Counted from the stretch's first letter, positions 49,378-57,240 are shown. The stretch is DNA of 64,000 nt from Luteococcus japonicus (GCF_003752415.1 NZ_RKHG01000001.1:2790001-2854000); one strand, 5' to 3'. Numbers and translations: made by a program. The notes: generated from the letters alone by a model not told the origin.

Positions 49378-49773
49378 CTATCCAAGCACCTGTGGTTGCA
49401 CAGTAGTGAAGAGTGGTTGCGCCTCTCGGATGAATCGCTCGCGCGCGCCGTCCCATGCGTCTGGCACCGTGCCAGTTGCCAGTGCATCCACGAGTGACGA
49501 GGTGAATGTTCGCGCGGCTGTCCCGACCGAGGGTGGGCATATGAGTTCTACAGCACTGGACGCGGCGAACAGGTCTCCCATGGCACCCCAGGGGTCCTTT
49601 GTCGCCGAGAGCTTGGACAGCGTGCGGTCTGCCTCCTGGATGAACGCCAGCGCTACCTGCTGCTGTGCTGCCTGATGCTGCTGGCGGACCTGACAGCGCT
49701 GGTTGATGAGGGACAGCAGATACACCAGCACACGCTTTGCGGTGTTGAGTAGGAGAGTTTTCATAGCCTCCAT
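49378..49773 (-). CDS. Small hydrophobic-helix protein, partner of the 48803 gene
   Basis: A 131-residue protein with a short amphipathic or membrane N-terminus (LLLNTAKRVLVYLLSLINQ), a Gln-rich helix (QVRQQHQAAQQQVALAFIQEADRTL) and a C-terminal DAWDGARERFIREAQPLF that mirrors the end of its downstream neighbour 5 bases away. The two probably arose by duplication or act together. The start may be 49773 or 49764. Function unknown. Confidence 0.55.
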   Translation of the reverse strand: MEAMKTLLLNTAKRVLVYLLSLINQRCQVRQQHQAAQQQVALAFIQEADRTLSKLSATKDPWGAMGDLFAASSAVELICPPSVGTAARTFTSSLVDALATGTVPDAWDGARERFIREAQPLFTTVQPQVLG

Positions 49774-49820
49774 GGTCAGGCTCGCGGTGTGCTGGAGTCA
49801 GCACTAACCAACCGAGAAAA

Positions 49821-49836
49821 TGTGATAAATCTCACA
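49821..49836. promoter_or_regulatory. CRP/GlxR-like operator
   Basis: TGTGATAAATCTCACA is an exact TGTGA-N6-TCACA palindrome, the consensus of CRP-family regulators including actinobacterial GlxR. It lies between divergent transcription units, about 410 bases before the sigma-like gene. Confidence 0.5.
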
Positions 49837-49869
49837 CCTGAATTTGAGGGATTGAGGTCTATTCAGGAC

Positions 49870-50230
49870 TCCGCCTGTACGTTCTAATGGTACAAGGCGA
49901 GAACCTGAGACCACCGCCAGCGGTCAGGGCAATCACCAAGCAGTAGCGGGCCCGCCGAATCACGAGGGCCTGGGAGCTCCGGCTAATCCCAGAGGCACCG
50001 GAGAACGCGATGAGCAGGGCGGCCAGACGGCAGGCGAGAGCCCGACAGCGAAATTGAGCCCCCGAGGCATTGATGCCAGGGGGAGCAGGCACCAGGCGAA
50101 CCAGCCGCGAGGAGCCAGGACACACGTAGGCCGGGGTGGAACCCGGCGGCGCGATTGCCGAGCGGAAAAGACCTCTCCCGCAAGCCCCCGTGATGGGGGC
50201 GTCGGCATACCAGCGGAGTCATCGCCCGCC
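49870..50230 (+). ncRNA. Candidate structured RNA or origin-like region, hairpin-rich and gene-free
   Basis: There is no credible frame here. Successive stems can be drawn: GCCTGTAC/GTACAAGGC (49873-49898), CTGGGA/TCCCAG (about 49970-49992) whose loop CTCCGG can pair with CCGGAG (49998-50003) as a pseudoknot, a long arm with CCCCC/GGGGG around GGCATTGATGCC (about 50058-50084), GCCGGG/CCCGGC (about 50130-50147) and GCCCCC/GGGGGC (about 50184-50200). It ends at the GTG of the sigma-like gene. It may be a regulatory leader, a free RNA or part of a replication site; I know of no matching RNA family. Confidence 0.45.
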
Positions 50231-50232
50231 TG

Positions 50233-50961
50233 GTGTCCACGGTGCTCCTCGCACACGACAACTCTCAGAACGACAGCAGCGCCCTGTGGGGCGCACTCAT
50301 CCTGGACCGAGCCCGCAAGGCTGTGGCCAAGCGCTATGGCTGGTCCGAAGACTTCGATGACCTAGTGGCCGAGTGCGCTGCACAGGTCTGGTCAGACCTC
50401 CAGTCCAAGATGGCCCGTGGGCTCATCCAGTGCGGGCCTGATGATGATGACGCTGGCGCGCTCATCTGGGGCATGTGCAAGACCTCCTCAGGCGCTGGCG
50501 CTGGCCAGTTCGAGGGCCGCGTGAACTCGCACGAGATGGCCCAGCTCAACCGCACCCGGGGGATGCTCGATGACCTCCTGGCTACGGGGCTCTCGGAGGC
50601 GAGCGCATGGCTGGCCATCGACGCCCATCGCGTGGAGCACTGGAAGCAGAATGACAAGCAGTCTGTGCTGGACCGCGCGCGGTTCACCGAGCTGAGCGCG
50701 TCGCAGGTCAGCTATGACCCACAGATGGATACCCGGGCGGTGGAGTCCGAGGCCGACGGCTGGGTCGAGCGGATGGGGCAGCGTGCCATCATCCACGAAG
50801 TTTTGGACGGTCTGGACCCTCAGGGGGTGAGCCTCTACTGCATGGTGGCTCAGGGTTGGAAGCTCGTGGATGCTGCCCAGGAGCTGGGGTTGGGCATCAA
50901 GACCGCCGAGCGCCGCATTGCCGTCGTTCGGCGTGCCGTGGCCGCTCGGGTGGCGGCCTGA
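50233..50961 (+). CDS. Sigma-70-like (ECF-type) regulator
   Basis: The 242-residue protein has a sigma region 2-like N-terminus (DRARKAVAKRYGWSEDFDDLVAECAAQVWSDLQ) and a region 4-like C-terminal helix-turn-helix (LDPQGVSLYCMVAQGWKLVDAAQELGLGIKTAERRIAVVRRAVAAR). The middle is longer and more divergent than in ordinary ECF sigmas. The start is GTG at 50233 at the end of a structured, gene-free region. It lies 50 bases upstream of the replicase and may direct or gate its transcription. Whether it is a true sigma factor or a sigma-like transcriptional activator cannot be settled by eye. Confidence 0.65.
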   Translation: MSTVLLAHDNSQNDSSALWGALILDRARKAVAKRYGWSEDFDDLVAECAAQVWSDLQSKMARGLIQCGPDDDDAGALIWGMCKTSSGAGAGQFEGRVNSHEMAQLNRTRGMLDDLLATGLSEASAWLAIDAHRVEHWKQNDKQSVLDRARFTELSASQVSYDPQMDTRAVESEADGWVERMGQRAIIHEVLDGLDPQGVSLYCMVAQGWKLVDAAQELGLGIKTAERRIAVVRRAVAARVAA

Positions 50962-50994
50962 CCCAGTGCCATGCGCGAGGGACTCCTGCGCGAG

Positions 50995-51014
50995 ATGCAG
51001 CGAGTCCTGGCATG
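50995..51014 (+). repeat. Start-codon leader repeat, copy 1 (replicase)
   Basis: A 20-base block ATGCAGCGA...GCATG ending in the replicase start codon. It is the most divergent of four copies: the downstream arm reads CCTGGCAT, so only the outer pairs form. The flank GAGGGACTC upstream is shared with copy 3. Confidence 0.65.
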
Positions 51015-54000
51015 ACCAAGATGAAGATGTTCACAGATGCCGAGTATCTCGCTCAGGGCATCGAGTTCTGCCAGACCTTCTACTCCGACTGGGCAGTGCT
51101 GGTGCCCAGCTCGGCTGTCGTGAACATTGCCACCGCCGACATCTCTGGAGGTGGCCGGTTCCGTTCTGCTGGCTTTGCACCAGTCTCGGATGCCCGCGCC
51201 ATCGCGCGGGCTGCCATTGAGGCCACATCCCCAACCGTCACCGGATGGGTCAGCTCCCAAATCCTGGGCGACCGGCCAGCTATTGGCCGTGGCAAGGCCA
51301 GTGACTTCACCGGCTGGACAGCGCTGGTGGTCGATATCGACCACCTCCCCAAGGATGGCGGGGCTGCTGCCGGCCACAAGTCGGCTGGGCTTCCGACTGT
51401 TGCCCAGGTGGCCATCATGGTCTCCAAGGCCGAGGAATTCCTGGGCAAGCCGACCGCGATGGTCCGCACCAGCAGCGAAGGCATCCAGATGTGGTGGAAG
51501 CTCGACCGCGTCCTCCCCATTGACAACCCCATCCCCCAGCGGTTCAAGGCGATGTGGGCAACCATCGCCACCGAGGTCGGTTGCGCATTCGACTTGGGTG
51601 TCATGGGCGATGCAGCGCGCATGCTGCGCTGCCCAGGCCAGTACCGGGTCAAGAAGTCCGTGGATGGTTCTGGACTCACCAAGCCCGAGCGTGCCTACCT
51701 CGTCGGTGGGCACGTGAATGCTGGCTCCATCCTGACCGTGGAGCAGCTGGACGGCGTCCTGCCAGCTCTGCCCGATGGAGGCAAGCCTCGCACCCGCAAG
51801 ACCACTACCAACACACCCAGCGGAGACGCGGTGGCATGTGACCGCGAGGTGCCAGCCACTGAGGCCGAACTGCACCTCGCACGCCAGCTGCCAGCTCTGG
51901 CAGTACTGGATGCGGTGGTTGACGGCCACTTCCTGAGCGTGGACGCGGATGGATGGGAGAAGGACGGTGAGCCCGAGTGGCACATGGCCGGAGCAGGCAG
52001 CGATAAGTCCGCCCATGGCACATGGGACGAAGCCAACGGCTACCGCGTGAGCATCTTCTCCCAGACGGCCCAGGCCGCACTCGGTCTCATTCAGCAGCCC
52101 AATGCCCGGCGCACCAGCGCTGACCTCCTGCGCGAGGTGGTCATGGCCACCTCCTACGCCAAGGCACAGCCGGTATGGGAATGGCTTGCTGCCATGGAAC
52201 CCATGGCAGCTCTGGAGACCATCCAGCGAGCAGTGGTGCCGCTGATGGATGATGATGACCTCCCAACTTGGCAGCAGGAGAACTGGCAGTGCCTCTCCGC
52301 ACTGGCAGCAACAGCCCACGCTGTCGAGCATGACGTGGTTCCTGCGGCATCCGAGGCCGAGGCCCAGCTGGTCACCAGCGAGAACAAGAAGCCATCGCTG
52401 CTGGAGGACATCCAGCCGCATGCCGTCACTCGCCACCACGTTCTGGACCGGCAGTATCGCGTGGTCACTGGCGGAGATGCCCATGGCATCTACATCCGCA
52501 AGGTGGTGCGCTCCGAGGAGGACTCGGAGCCGAAGGTCACCTGGCGCAAGCTCACCAACGCCGTGCTGGTCCGTACCCGCGAGATGGTCGTGCGCCGGCC
52601 CACTGGTGGCACCCCGGTCGATGCCGCTTACAGCGTCTTCATCAGCGTCCCCGCTGGTTCGGGGTTCCGCACCAAGACTCTTACGGGAATGAGCCCGGCT
52701 GACAGTCTGAATGTCCGCAAGCTGTTGACGCTGGCAAACATCGGAGGCATCCTGCCTGCTGGTGTTCCCGACCAGCAGGCGCTGGAGTCGTTCATGCTGA
52801 ACGCCGGGCTGGACGAGCAGTCCCAGCGTGTCCGCTACGGCGTGGTGGGATGGGACTGGGACCCGGAGCGCGGGCAGCTTCGGTATGTCACGCCCAATGG
52901 CTCCATTACCACCGACGGCATCGACTTCGAGTGCCGTGCTGCTGATGAGCATGGCATTCCAGCCCATCGTAGCGGGCTGAAGCGGTTGGCCAACGAGCAG
53001 GACTTTGCCCGCGTGGACCAGATGCTGCGCGAGGCATTCGAGGTCCATCCCAGCCGTCCAGAAATCATTGGCGGCTTCCTGTCCATGGTTTGGGCTGCTC
53101 CGCTGAGGCCCGAGACTGGGACCGTCGCCTACCTGCGCGGTCGCAAGGACAGCGGGAAGTCTCGGCTGATGGCCTTGGCCCAGCCGTGGACCACGGGCAC
53201 CACCCGCCCGGACCACGACCTGAAGGACGCCAGCCCAACGGCCATCGCCAACCACGCCAAGAACTATCAAGACACCTGCTGGTCGATGGACGACTTCAAG
53301 CGCTCGGATGGCATCTCAGCGAGGAAGTTGGAGGAGCGCACCCAGGCTCTGTATACGGCCATCGGCGCTCTTCATGGTGGCACTGAGGCATCACGAGCTA
53401 ATGCCCACGGCGGCCTGCGTGCCCGCGTTGGTGAAATTCATGGCTGTGCCGTGGCCACTGGTGAGCTTGCCATTGTGGATGGCTCCATGGCGTCCAAGTG
53501 CTTCCAGCTGGGAACATTGGAGCGCGGTGAGGTGGACTGGACACCCGTGCCAGTGGTTGGGCTGGACGAGCAGCCACTGAGCGTTGACGGTAAGTCACAA
53601 GCAACCCGCGCGGACGCATGGCCCGCGCGATGGAGCGAGACTGCCGCTGCTGTCCAGGCCTCATACATTCAGTGGCTTGCCCAGCGAATCATGAGCGAGT
53701 GCGGCGGTGACTTGGCGCGCTGGACGGCAAGCACCAAGGCACGGGTGGATGGTGTCATTACTGGGCCAGTCTCCCGAGCCAGCGGCCCAGTGGCACTGGC
53801 CATCCTCGGCATCCGGACATTCAAGCAATTCCTGAGCGAGCACGGCGTCTACACTGCCGCTCTGGACATCGAGGACGCCATGCTGGGGTTGGTGCAGCAG
53901 GCCGAGGCTGACCAGGAAGGTAGCAGCCTGGAAAGCCAGTTCCGCGAGATGGTGATGGCTGCGCTGGTGAAGAACGCCCACTTCATCTGCTCGCCGGACC

Positions 54001-54347
54001 TCGGCACCCAGATGATGGAGCAGGCCGGATGGAAGTGGCGAACCAGCCGCGATAGCCAGGAGTGGACGGCCAGCGGCAGTGCCATCGGAAGCCTCTCGGA
54101 GGATGGTCGGTGGGTCCGCATGACCATGGCGCAAGCGCGGGTTGCCTGTGAGAAGTTCCTGACCCAGGAGCAGCTGCGCGAGGTGCTGCGCAACCTGACG
54201 CCGGAAGACATCCGCGCCCGGTACGGTGGCACTGGAAGCCAGTGGTGCCCCAAGCCGTACCTCCCGGAAATCTGGGGCGGACGCATGGCGGGCTACACGC
54301 TGCCTGCCAGCGTGTTCGGCATCGAGCTGCCGGAGGTGGCGGCATGA
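51012..54347 (+). CDS. Primase-polymerase/helicase replication protein
   Basis: A 1111-residue multidomain replicase. The N-terminal prim-pol (archaeo-eukaryotic primase fold) has the catalytic DID at residues 108-110 (TALVVDIDHLPKDGG), TSSEGIQMWWKL (about 153-164) in place of the usual SGxGxHxYW, and DLGVMGDAARMLRCPGQYRVK (about 194-214). A C-terminal helicase-type P-loop, GRKDSGKSR (about 707-715), is followed by CWSMDDFKR as a likely Walker B. Prim-pol-helicase fusions replicate some plasmids and AICEs. The gene is followed by the iteron region, which it probably recognises. The ATG at 51012 lies in a leader repeat. Confidence 0.8.
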   Translation: MTKMKMFTDAEYLAQGIEFCQTFYSDWAVLVPSSAVVNIATADISGGGRFRSAGFAPVSDARAIARAAIEATSPTVTGWVSSQILGDRPAIGRGKASDFTGWTALVVDIDHLPKDGGAAAGHKSAGLPTVAQVAIMVSKAEEFLGKPTAMVRTSSEGIQMWWKLDRVLPIDNPIPQRFKAMWATIATEVGCAFDLGVMGDAARMLRCPGQYRVKKSVDGSGLTKPERAYLVGGHVNAGSILTVEQLDGVLPALPDGGKPRTRKTTTNTPSGDAVACDREVPATEAELHLARQLPALAVLDAVVDGHFLSVDADGWEKDGEPEWHMAGAGSDKSAHGTWDEANGYRVSIFSQTAQAALGLIQQPNARRTSADLLREVVMATSYAKAQPVWEWLAAMEPMAALETIQRAVVPLMDDDDLPTWQQENWQCLSALAATAHAVEHDVVPAASEAEAQLVTSENKKPSLLEDIQPHAVTRHHVLDRQYRVVTGGDAHGIYIRKVVRSEEDSEPKVTWRKLTNAVLVRTREMVVRRPTGGTPVDAAYSVFISVPAGSGFRTKTLTGMSPADSLNVRKLLTLANIGGILPAGVPDQQALESFMLNAGLDEQSQRVRYGVVGWDWDPERGQLRYVTPNGSITTDGIDFECRAADEHGIPAHRSGLKRLANEQDFARVDQMLREAFEVHPSRPEIIGGFLSMVWAAPLRPETGTVAYLRGRKDSGKSRLMALAQPWTTGTTRPDHDLKDASPTAIANHAKNYQDTCWSMDDFKRSDGISARKLEERTQALYTAIGALHGGTEASRANAHGGLRARVGEIHGCAVATGELAIVDGSMASKCFQLGTLERGEVDWTPVPVVGLDEQPLSVDGKSQATRADAWPARWSETAAAVQASYIQWLAQRIMSECGGDLARWTASTKARVDGVITGPVSRASGPVALAILGIRTFKQFLSEHGVYTAALDIEDAMLGLVQQAEADQEGSSLESQFREMVMAALVKNAHFICSPDLGTQMMEQAGWKWRTSRDSQEWTASGSAIGSLSEDGRWVRMTMAQARVACEKFLTQEQLREVLRNLTPEDIRARYGGTGSQWCPKPYLPEIWGGRMAGYTLPASVFGIELPEVAA

Positions 54348-54454
54348 GGAACCAGCCGGGCGAGTTCGCTGCATGGCATGCCCGTGTGGCCCAGCTCCAG
54401 CTGCTGACTCCAGATGAGAACGCCCAGAAGAACCGCCAGTTCCAACGCGCATGA
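54344..54454 (+). CDS. Small coupled ORF after the replicase
   Basis: A 36-residue product (ending PDENAQKNRQFQRA) whose ATG overlaps the replicase stop (ATGA). GGAGG lies 7-8 bases before it. It is polar with a helical pattern and no recognisable domain. A strong hairpin follows 18 bases later, so it is the last gene of the replicase operon if translated. Confidence 0.45.
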   Translation: MRNQPGEFAAWHARVAQLQLLTPDENAQKNRQFQRA

Positions 54455-54471
54455 CCAGCGTGGACTCACAG

Positions 54472-54504
54472 ACAGTCCGGTAGTCACATCGACTACCGGA
54501 CTGT
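54472..54504 (+). terminator. Terminator of the replicase operon
   Basis: A perfect 14-bp stem, ACAGTCCGGTAGTC (54472-54485) with GACTACCGGACTGT (54491-54504), and a 5-base loop. The T-run is weak. Confidence 0.7.
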
Positions 54505-54544
54505 TGCTGCTGTAGTCACCATGGCCATACTTGGTCTCCCGGAG

Positions 54545-54920
54545 AGTTTGTCCCACTTCCTTGTCCCACTTTTGACCCAGTTTGTCCCACTTTTTGTCCT
54601 AGTTGAAATCGCGCTGACTAGGACTTTTGCCCGTTTTGTCCCATTTGTCCCACTTTGGGGAACCATGCATACACACACCATGGGAACGTGCGCGCTGGCT
54701 AGTGCATGACAGCCAGCTCCATGCGCGCGTATGGAGGTGTGCATGGTTCCCCAAAGTGGGACGAATGGGACAAAACATACATATTTACTACTTGTAACTG
54801 TATGTATGTATGTATGTATATGGCTCTGACTGCGTGTTTTACCGTAGTGGGTTGACAGTTCAACTTTGTCCCACTTTGCTCTCCAAACTGGGACAAAACT
54901 GGGACAAGCTGGGACAAAGC
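54545..54920. other. Putative iteron-type replication origin
   Basis: The octamer TTGTCCCA occurs at 54548, 54561, 54582, 54636, 54645 and 54866 on the plus strand and as TGGGACAA at 54766, 54889, 54900 and 54910. Variants are at 54572 (TTGACCCA), 54594 (TTGTCCTA) and 54757 (TGGGACGA). Neighbours are spaced mostly 9-13 bases, one helical turn. A 37-bp inverted repeat spans 54633-54776. An AT-rich stretch with a TATG microsatellite (about 54774-54822) is the natural melting site. No gene overlaps it. Being next to the replicase makes an origin the best explanation. Confidence 0.75.
54633..54776. repeat. 37-bp inverted repeat inside the origin region
   Basis: The left arm 54633-54669 and right arm 54740-54776 match at 36 of 37 positions. 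Each contains two iterons and GGGGAACCATGCA. The 70-base centre can itself fold (GCGCGC and TGGCT/AGCCA stems). Confidence 0.85.
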
Positions 54921-55086
54921 TCATCTGAGCCTTGTCGTTCAGCTGACCTCCGCCAGAAGCACGCTGTCGCTGCTCGGCGACCCCGAAGCTGCGGCGGGAG
55001 ATGTGGAACGGGCAGGTCAGTGGTTACACCACCCAGCGCCACCGCGCATCCGAGGTATATGCCGGGATGAGGGTCTCTCCCCCAGG

Positions 55087-55106
55087 ATGCAGCGACCCGT
55101 TGCATG
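55087..55106 (+). repeat. Start-codon leader repeat, copy 2
   Basis: ATGCAGCG (55087-55094) pairs with CGTTGCAT (55098-55105), which includes the AT of the start codon at 55104. One G-U pair replaces the G-C of copy 3. GAGGGTCTC lies upstream as in the other copies. Confidence 0.8.
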
Positions 55107-55547
55107 AGCGAATACCTTCTGACCCAGGCGCTGGCCGAGGCCTTCCGCCACCAGCCTCGTAGCACCTACGGCACCAGTGCCGAGGGTTTCCGCCGCTGGC
55201 TGCGGGAGCGCGGCCTGACCGTGCCCGCCGAGTCAGCCGAAGCCATGCTGGAGCGCCGCCCCAAGCCACAAGGCTTGGGGCCCCGAACCTTGGAGCGCGT
55301 GCTGGTGGCCGCCTATGTCCGCGACGCCATGATGCTCAATGGCGGGAGCCAGAACGCACGGCAGAACCGCAATCGGCACCATGCAAGGACTTTCCAGGGG
55401 TGGCTCGAATTCCGGGGATACCAGACCACTCTCGACCAAGCGGAGCAGATGCTCCAGGGGGCGTTCTGGGAGTTCCCCGGTGGCCTGCGGCAGGCTCCCC
55501 TGTTCGAGGACTCCGAACCCCCAGCGGGGACGGTCCAGCTGCGGTGA
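55104..55547 (+). CDS. Hypothetical protein
   Basis: A 147-residue basic protein with two similar segments, FRRWLRERGLTVPAESAEAMLERRP (about 32-56) and FQGWLEFRGYQTTLDQAEQMLQGAF (about 97-121). Each reads like a W-L-x-x-R-G-hairpin plus helix, so the protein may be an internal duplication of a small DNA- or protein-binding motif. The start codon lies in leader repeat copy 2. First gene of the unit that ends with the translocase. Family not recognised. Confidence 0.65.
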   Translation: MSEYLLTQALAEAFRHQPRSTYGTSAEGFRRWLRERGLTVPAESAEAMLERRPKPQGLGPRTLERVLVAAYVRDAMMLNGGSQNARQNRNRHHARTFQGWLEFRGYQTTLDQAEQMLQGAFWEFPGGLRQAPLFEDSEPPAGTVQLR

Positions 55548-55563
55548 GGGACTCTCGGGAGGG

Positions 55564-55583
55564 ATGCAGCGACCCGCTGCATG
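55564..55583 (+). repeat. Start-codon leader repeat, copy 3
   Basis: ATGCAGCG (55564-55571) pairs perfectly with CGCTGCAT (55575-55582) around a 3-base loop; the stem contains the first two bases of the ATG at 55581. It is the most regular copy. Confidence 0.85.
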
Positions 55584-56189
55584 ACCAAGACGCAAACCCG
55601 CAAGACCCTCGATTCATACCGCCTGACCCAGGGCGTCGGTCCTGTGACCGACCCCCACGTGTTCGAGCTGTTCCAGCCATGGCTCCAGCTCCACGTTCCC
55701 CGACTGGCCGGGCGTCCGCTCCACGTCGTCTGGAAGCCCGGCGACGCCGCACGCGGTCGTCGTGGCAGCCTCTGCTACGCCGCCGAGCTGCCCGACGGCA
55801 GGCTCCAGCCGTTCTCCACGTCCGCGATTCTCAGGCCGCCCACCGAGGTCGAGGTGCGGACCAAGAGGATGCGCGAGGCCATCGCCGGCCAGATGGCCGG
55901 GTTCAAGGCCTCGGCCTTCCGCGATGCCGAGCCCGAGCTGCCCCTGAGTGCCCTGAGCGGTCAACCCCTGACCTGGGACGACGCTGAGGTGGACCACCTG
56001 GTGCCGTTCCACCGCCTGCGCGATACCTGGCTGACCAGCGCCGAGGACCCCGACGACATGGATTCTTGGGCCATCTGGCACCTCACCCACGCCCGCGTGC
56101 GTCTGCTGAGCCGTGCCGAGAACTCTGCCCGTGGTGGTGCCGAGGGTGATGAGGGGTTTCCGCCGGGGATGCAGCGACTCTTTGCATGA
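55581..56189 (+). CDS. Possible HNH/DUF3223-like protein
   Basis: A 202-residue soluble protein. The C-terminal half has AEVDHLVPFHRLRDTWL (about residues 135-151), which fits the first part of an HNH-type nuclease or the DCL/DUF3223 family (EVDHxxPxF). The preceding RRGSLCYAAELPDGRLQPFSTSAIL region would be the N-terminal sheet. A second metal-binding motif is not obvious; HLTHARVRLLSRAEN is the nearest. The start codon lies in leader repeat copy 3 and its end overlaps the lipoprotein gene (ATGA). Confidence 0.6.
   Translation: MTKTQTRKTLDSYRLTQGVGPVTDPHVFELFQPWLQLHVPRLAGRPLHVVWKPGDAARGRRGSLCYAAELPDGRLQPFSTSAILRPPTEVEVRTKRMREAIAGQMAGFKASAFRDAEPELPLSALSGQPLTWDDAEVDHLVPFHRLRDTWLTSAEDPDDMDSWAIWHLTHARVRLLSRAENSARGGAEGDEGFPPGMQRLFA
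56169..56188 (+). repeat. Start-codon leader repeat, copy 4
   Basis: ATGCAGCGA then TTGCATG, ending in the ATG at 56186. Only the outer five pairs (ATGCA/TGCAT) are kept. This copy also codes for the end of the preceding gene (PGMQRLFA). Confidence 0.75.
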
Positions 56190-56518
56190 ACACCAACAGC
56201 ATCCGCATCGCCGCCGCCCTCGCCATCCTGGGGACCGCCGCCTGCACAGCCCCCAGTCCACCCTCTAAGCCCAGTCCGAGTGTCTCCGTGGCTCTGCCAG
56301 CCCGCATTGACCTCGGGCATAAGGGCGCTCGCGCCTACTGCGAACCCGGTGGCCGTAGCGTCACCGTCTTCCCAGGGGCCGTTGCCATCACCAACGGCCG
56401 CGTCCTCGATGAGCACCGCAATGCTGCAACACCAGTGGTCTTCGCCCCCGAGGCCGTCGTGGTCTTCGAGGACGGCACCCGTGTCACCCTGCCCGAGTGC
56501 CAGGAGGTGGCCCGATGA
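56186..56518 (+). CDS. Small lipoprotein
   Basis: A 110-residue protein with a signal peptide and lipobox (AAALAILGTAAC; Cys at about residue 20), a short Pro/Ser linker and a compact beta-rich domain (GARAYCEPGGRSVTVFPGAVAITNGRVL; VVFEDGTRVTLPECQ). It lies in the transfer gene cluster, overlapping genes on both sides by 4 bases. A surface or entry-exclusion role is possible but not shown. Confidence 0.65.
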   Translation: MNTNSIRIAAALAILGTAACTAPSPPSKPSPSVSVALPARIDLGHKGARAYCEPGGRSVTVFPGAVAITNGRVLDEHRNAATPVVFAPEAVVVFEDGTRVTLPECQEVAR

Positions 56519-57237
56519 CTGACGCGGGCACGACCATGATTCTCGTCTCTCTCGCCGGCGCTGGTCTCGCCTCCCGTGCATGGCTCTCGCTGGACCGCGC
56601 GAGCGACGGCATGCGCTCGCCGCTGACCGGGCTCGGCCTCCTCGCCGGGCTGGGCATCAACGCCGCCGCCTGGCTGGCCTTTGCTGACAGCCAGAGCCCG
56701 CTGGCCGGGATGCTGGCGCTGACCATTGGCTACATGCTGGCGTCCCAAGTGGGTCGCTGGCTGGTCGATGCCCCTGTGGTCAGGCTGGCGGGGATGCCCA
56801 TGTGGGCATGGGCCGTCGTGGTGCTGGGCATGCTCGCGGGTGTCTTGCTCGATGTGCCGGTGGCTGTCGGCTATGCCCTTGGCCTCGGTGTCACTGCCGT
56901 CGTGGCCGTCCAGAACATGGGCGCACTGCGGGCCATGGAGCGCGACATCGCCTCCCTCGCCAACCCGTTGGCGGCCATCTTGGGCATCTCGGCCCAGACC
57001 GTCTGGGAGCTGGGTCCCCGTCGCACTGCCGACGGCGGTCTCGTGGTGCGGATGCCTGCCCCTGCCATCGCCCGTATCCCCCAGATGGACGCGCTGGTTG
57101 CCCAGGCCCTGCCCGCCATGGAGGTCGCACACGTGGACTCCACGGTCCTCCAGCTGGCTCCCGTCTCGCCCGAGACCCTGCACGCCCGTCAGACCATGAC
57201 CGACTCCGGCGGCCTGGTCGTCGGAATCGAGGACTGA
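56515..57237 (+). CDS. Multi-pass membrane protein, likely transfer partner
   Basis: A 240-residue protein with about four to five N-terminal membrane helices (ILVSLAGAGLASRAWL; LTGLGLLAGLGINAAAWLAFA; LAGMLALTIGYMLASQVGRWL; MWAWAVVVLGMLAGVLL; VGYALGLGVTAVVAVQNMG) and a cytoplasmic C-terminal domain of about 100 residues. It is translationally coupled to the lipoprotein and 3 bases from the translocase, the position of the Spd-type membrane proteins of actinomycete conjugative elements. Family not recognised. Confidence 0.65.
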   Translation: MTDAGTTMILVSLAGAGLASRAWLSLDRASDGMRSPLTGLGLLAGLGINAAAWLAFADSQSPLAGMLALTIGYMLASQVGRWLVDAPVVRLAGMPMWAWAVVVLGMLAGVLLDVPVAVGYALGLGVTAVVAVQNMGALRAMERDIASLANPLAAILGISAQTVWELGPRRTADGGLVVRMPAPAIARIPQMDALVAQALPAMEVAHVDSTVLQLAPVSPETLHARQTMTDSGGLVVGIED

Positions 57238-57240
57238 CCC

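Noticed and set aside
54545-54920. Repeat array considered as CRISPR
   Set aside because: Repeats are only 8 bases, occur on both strands, spacing is about one helical turn and no cas genes are present; iterons fit better.
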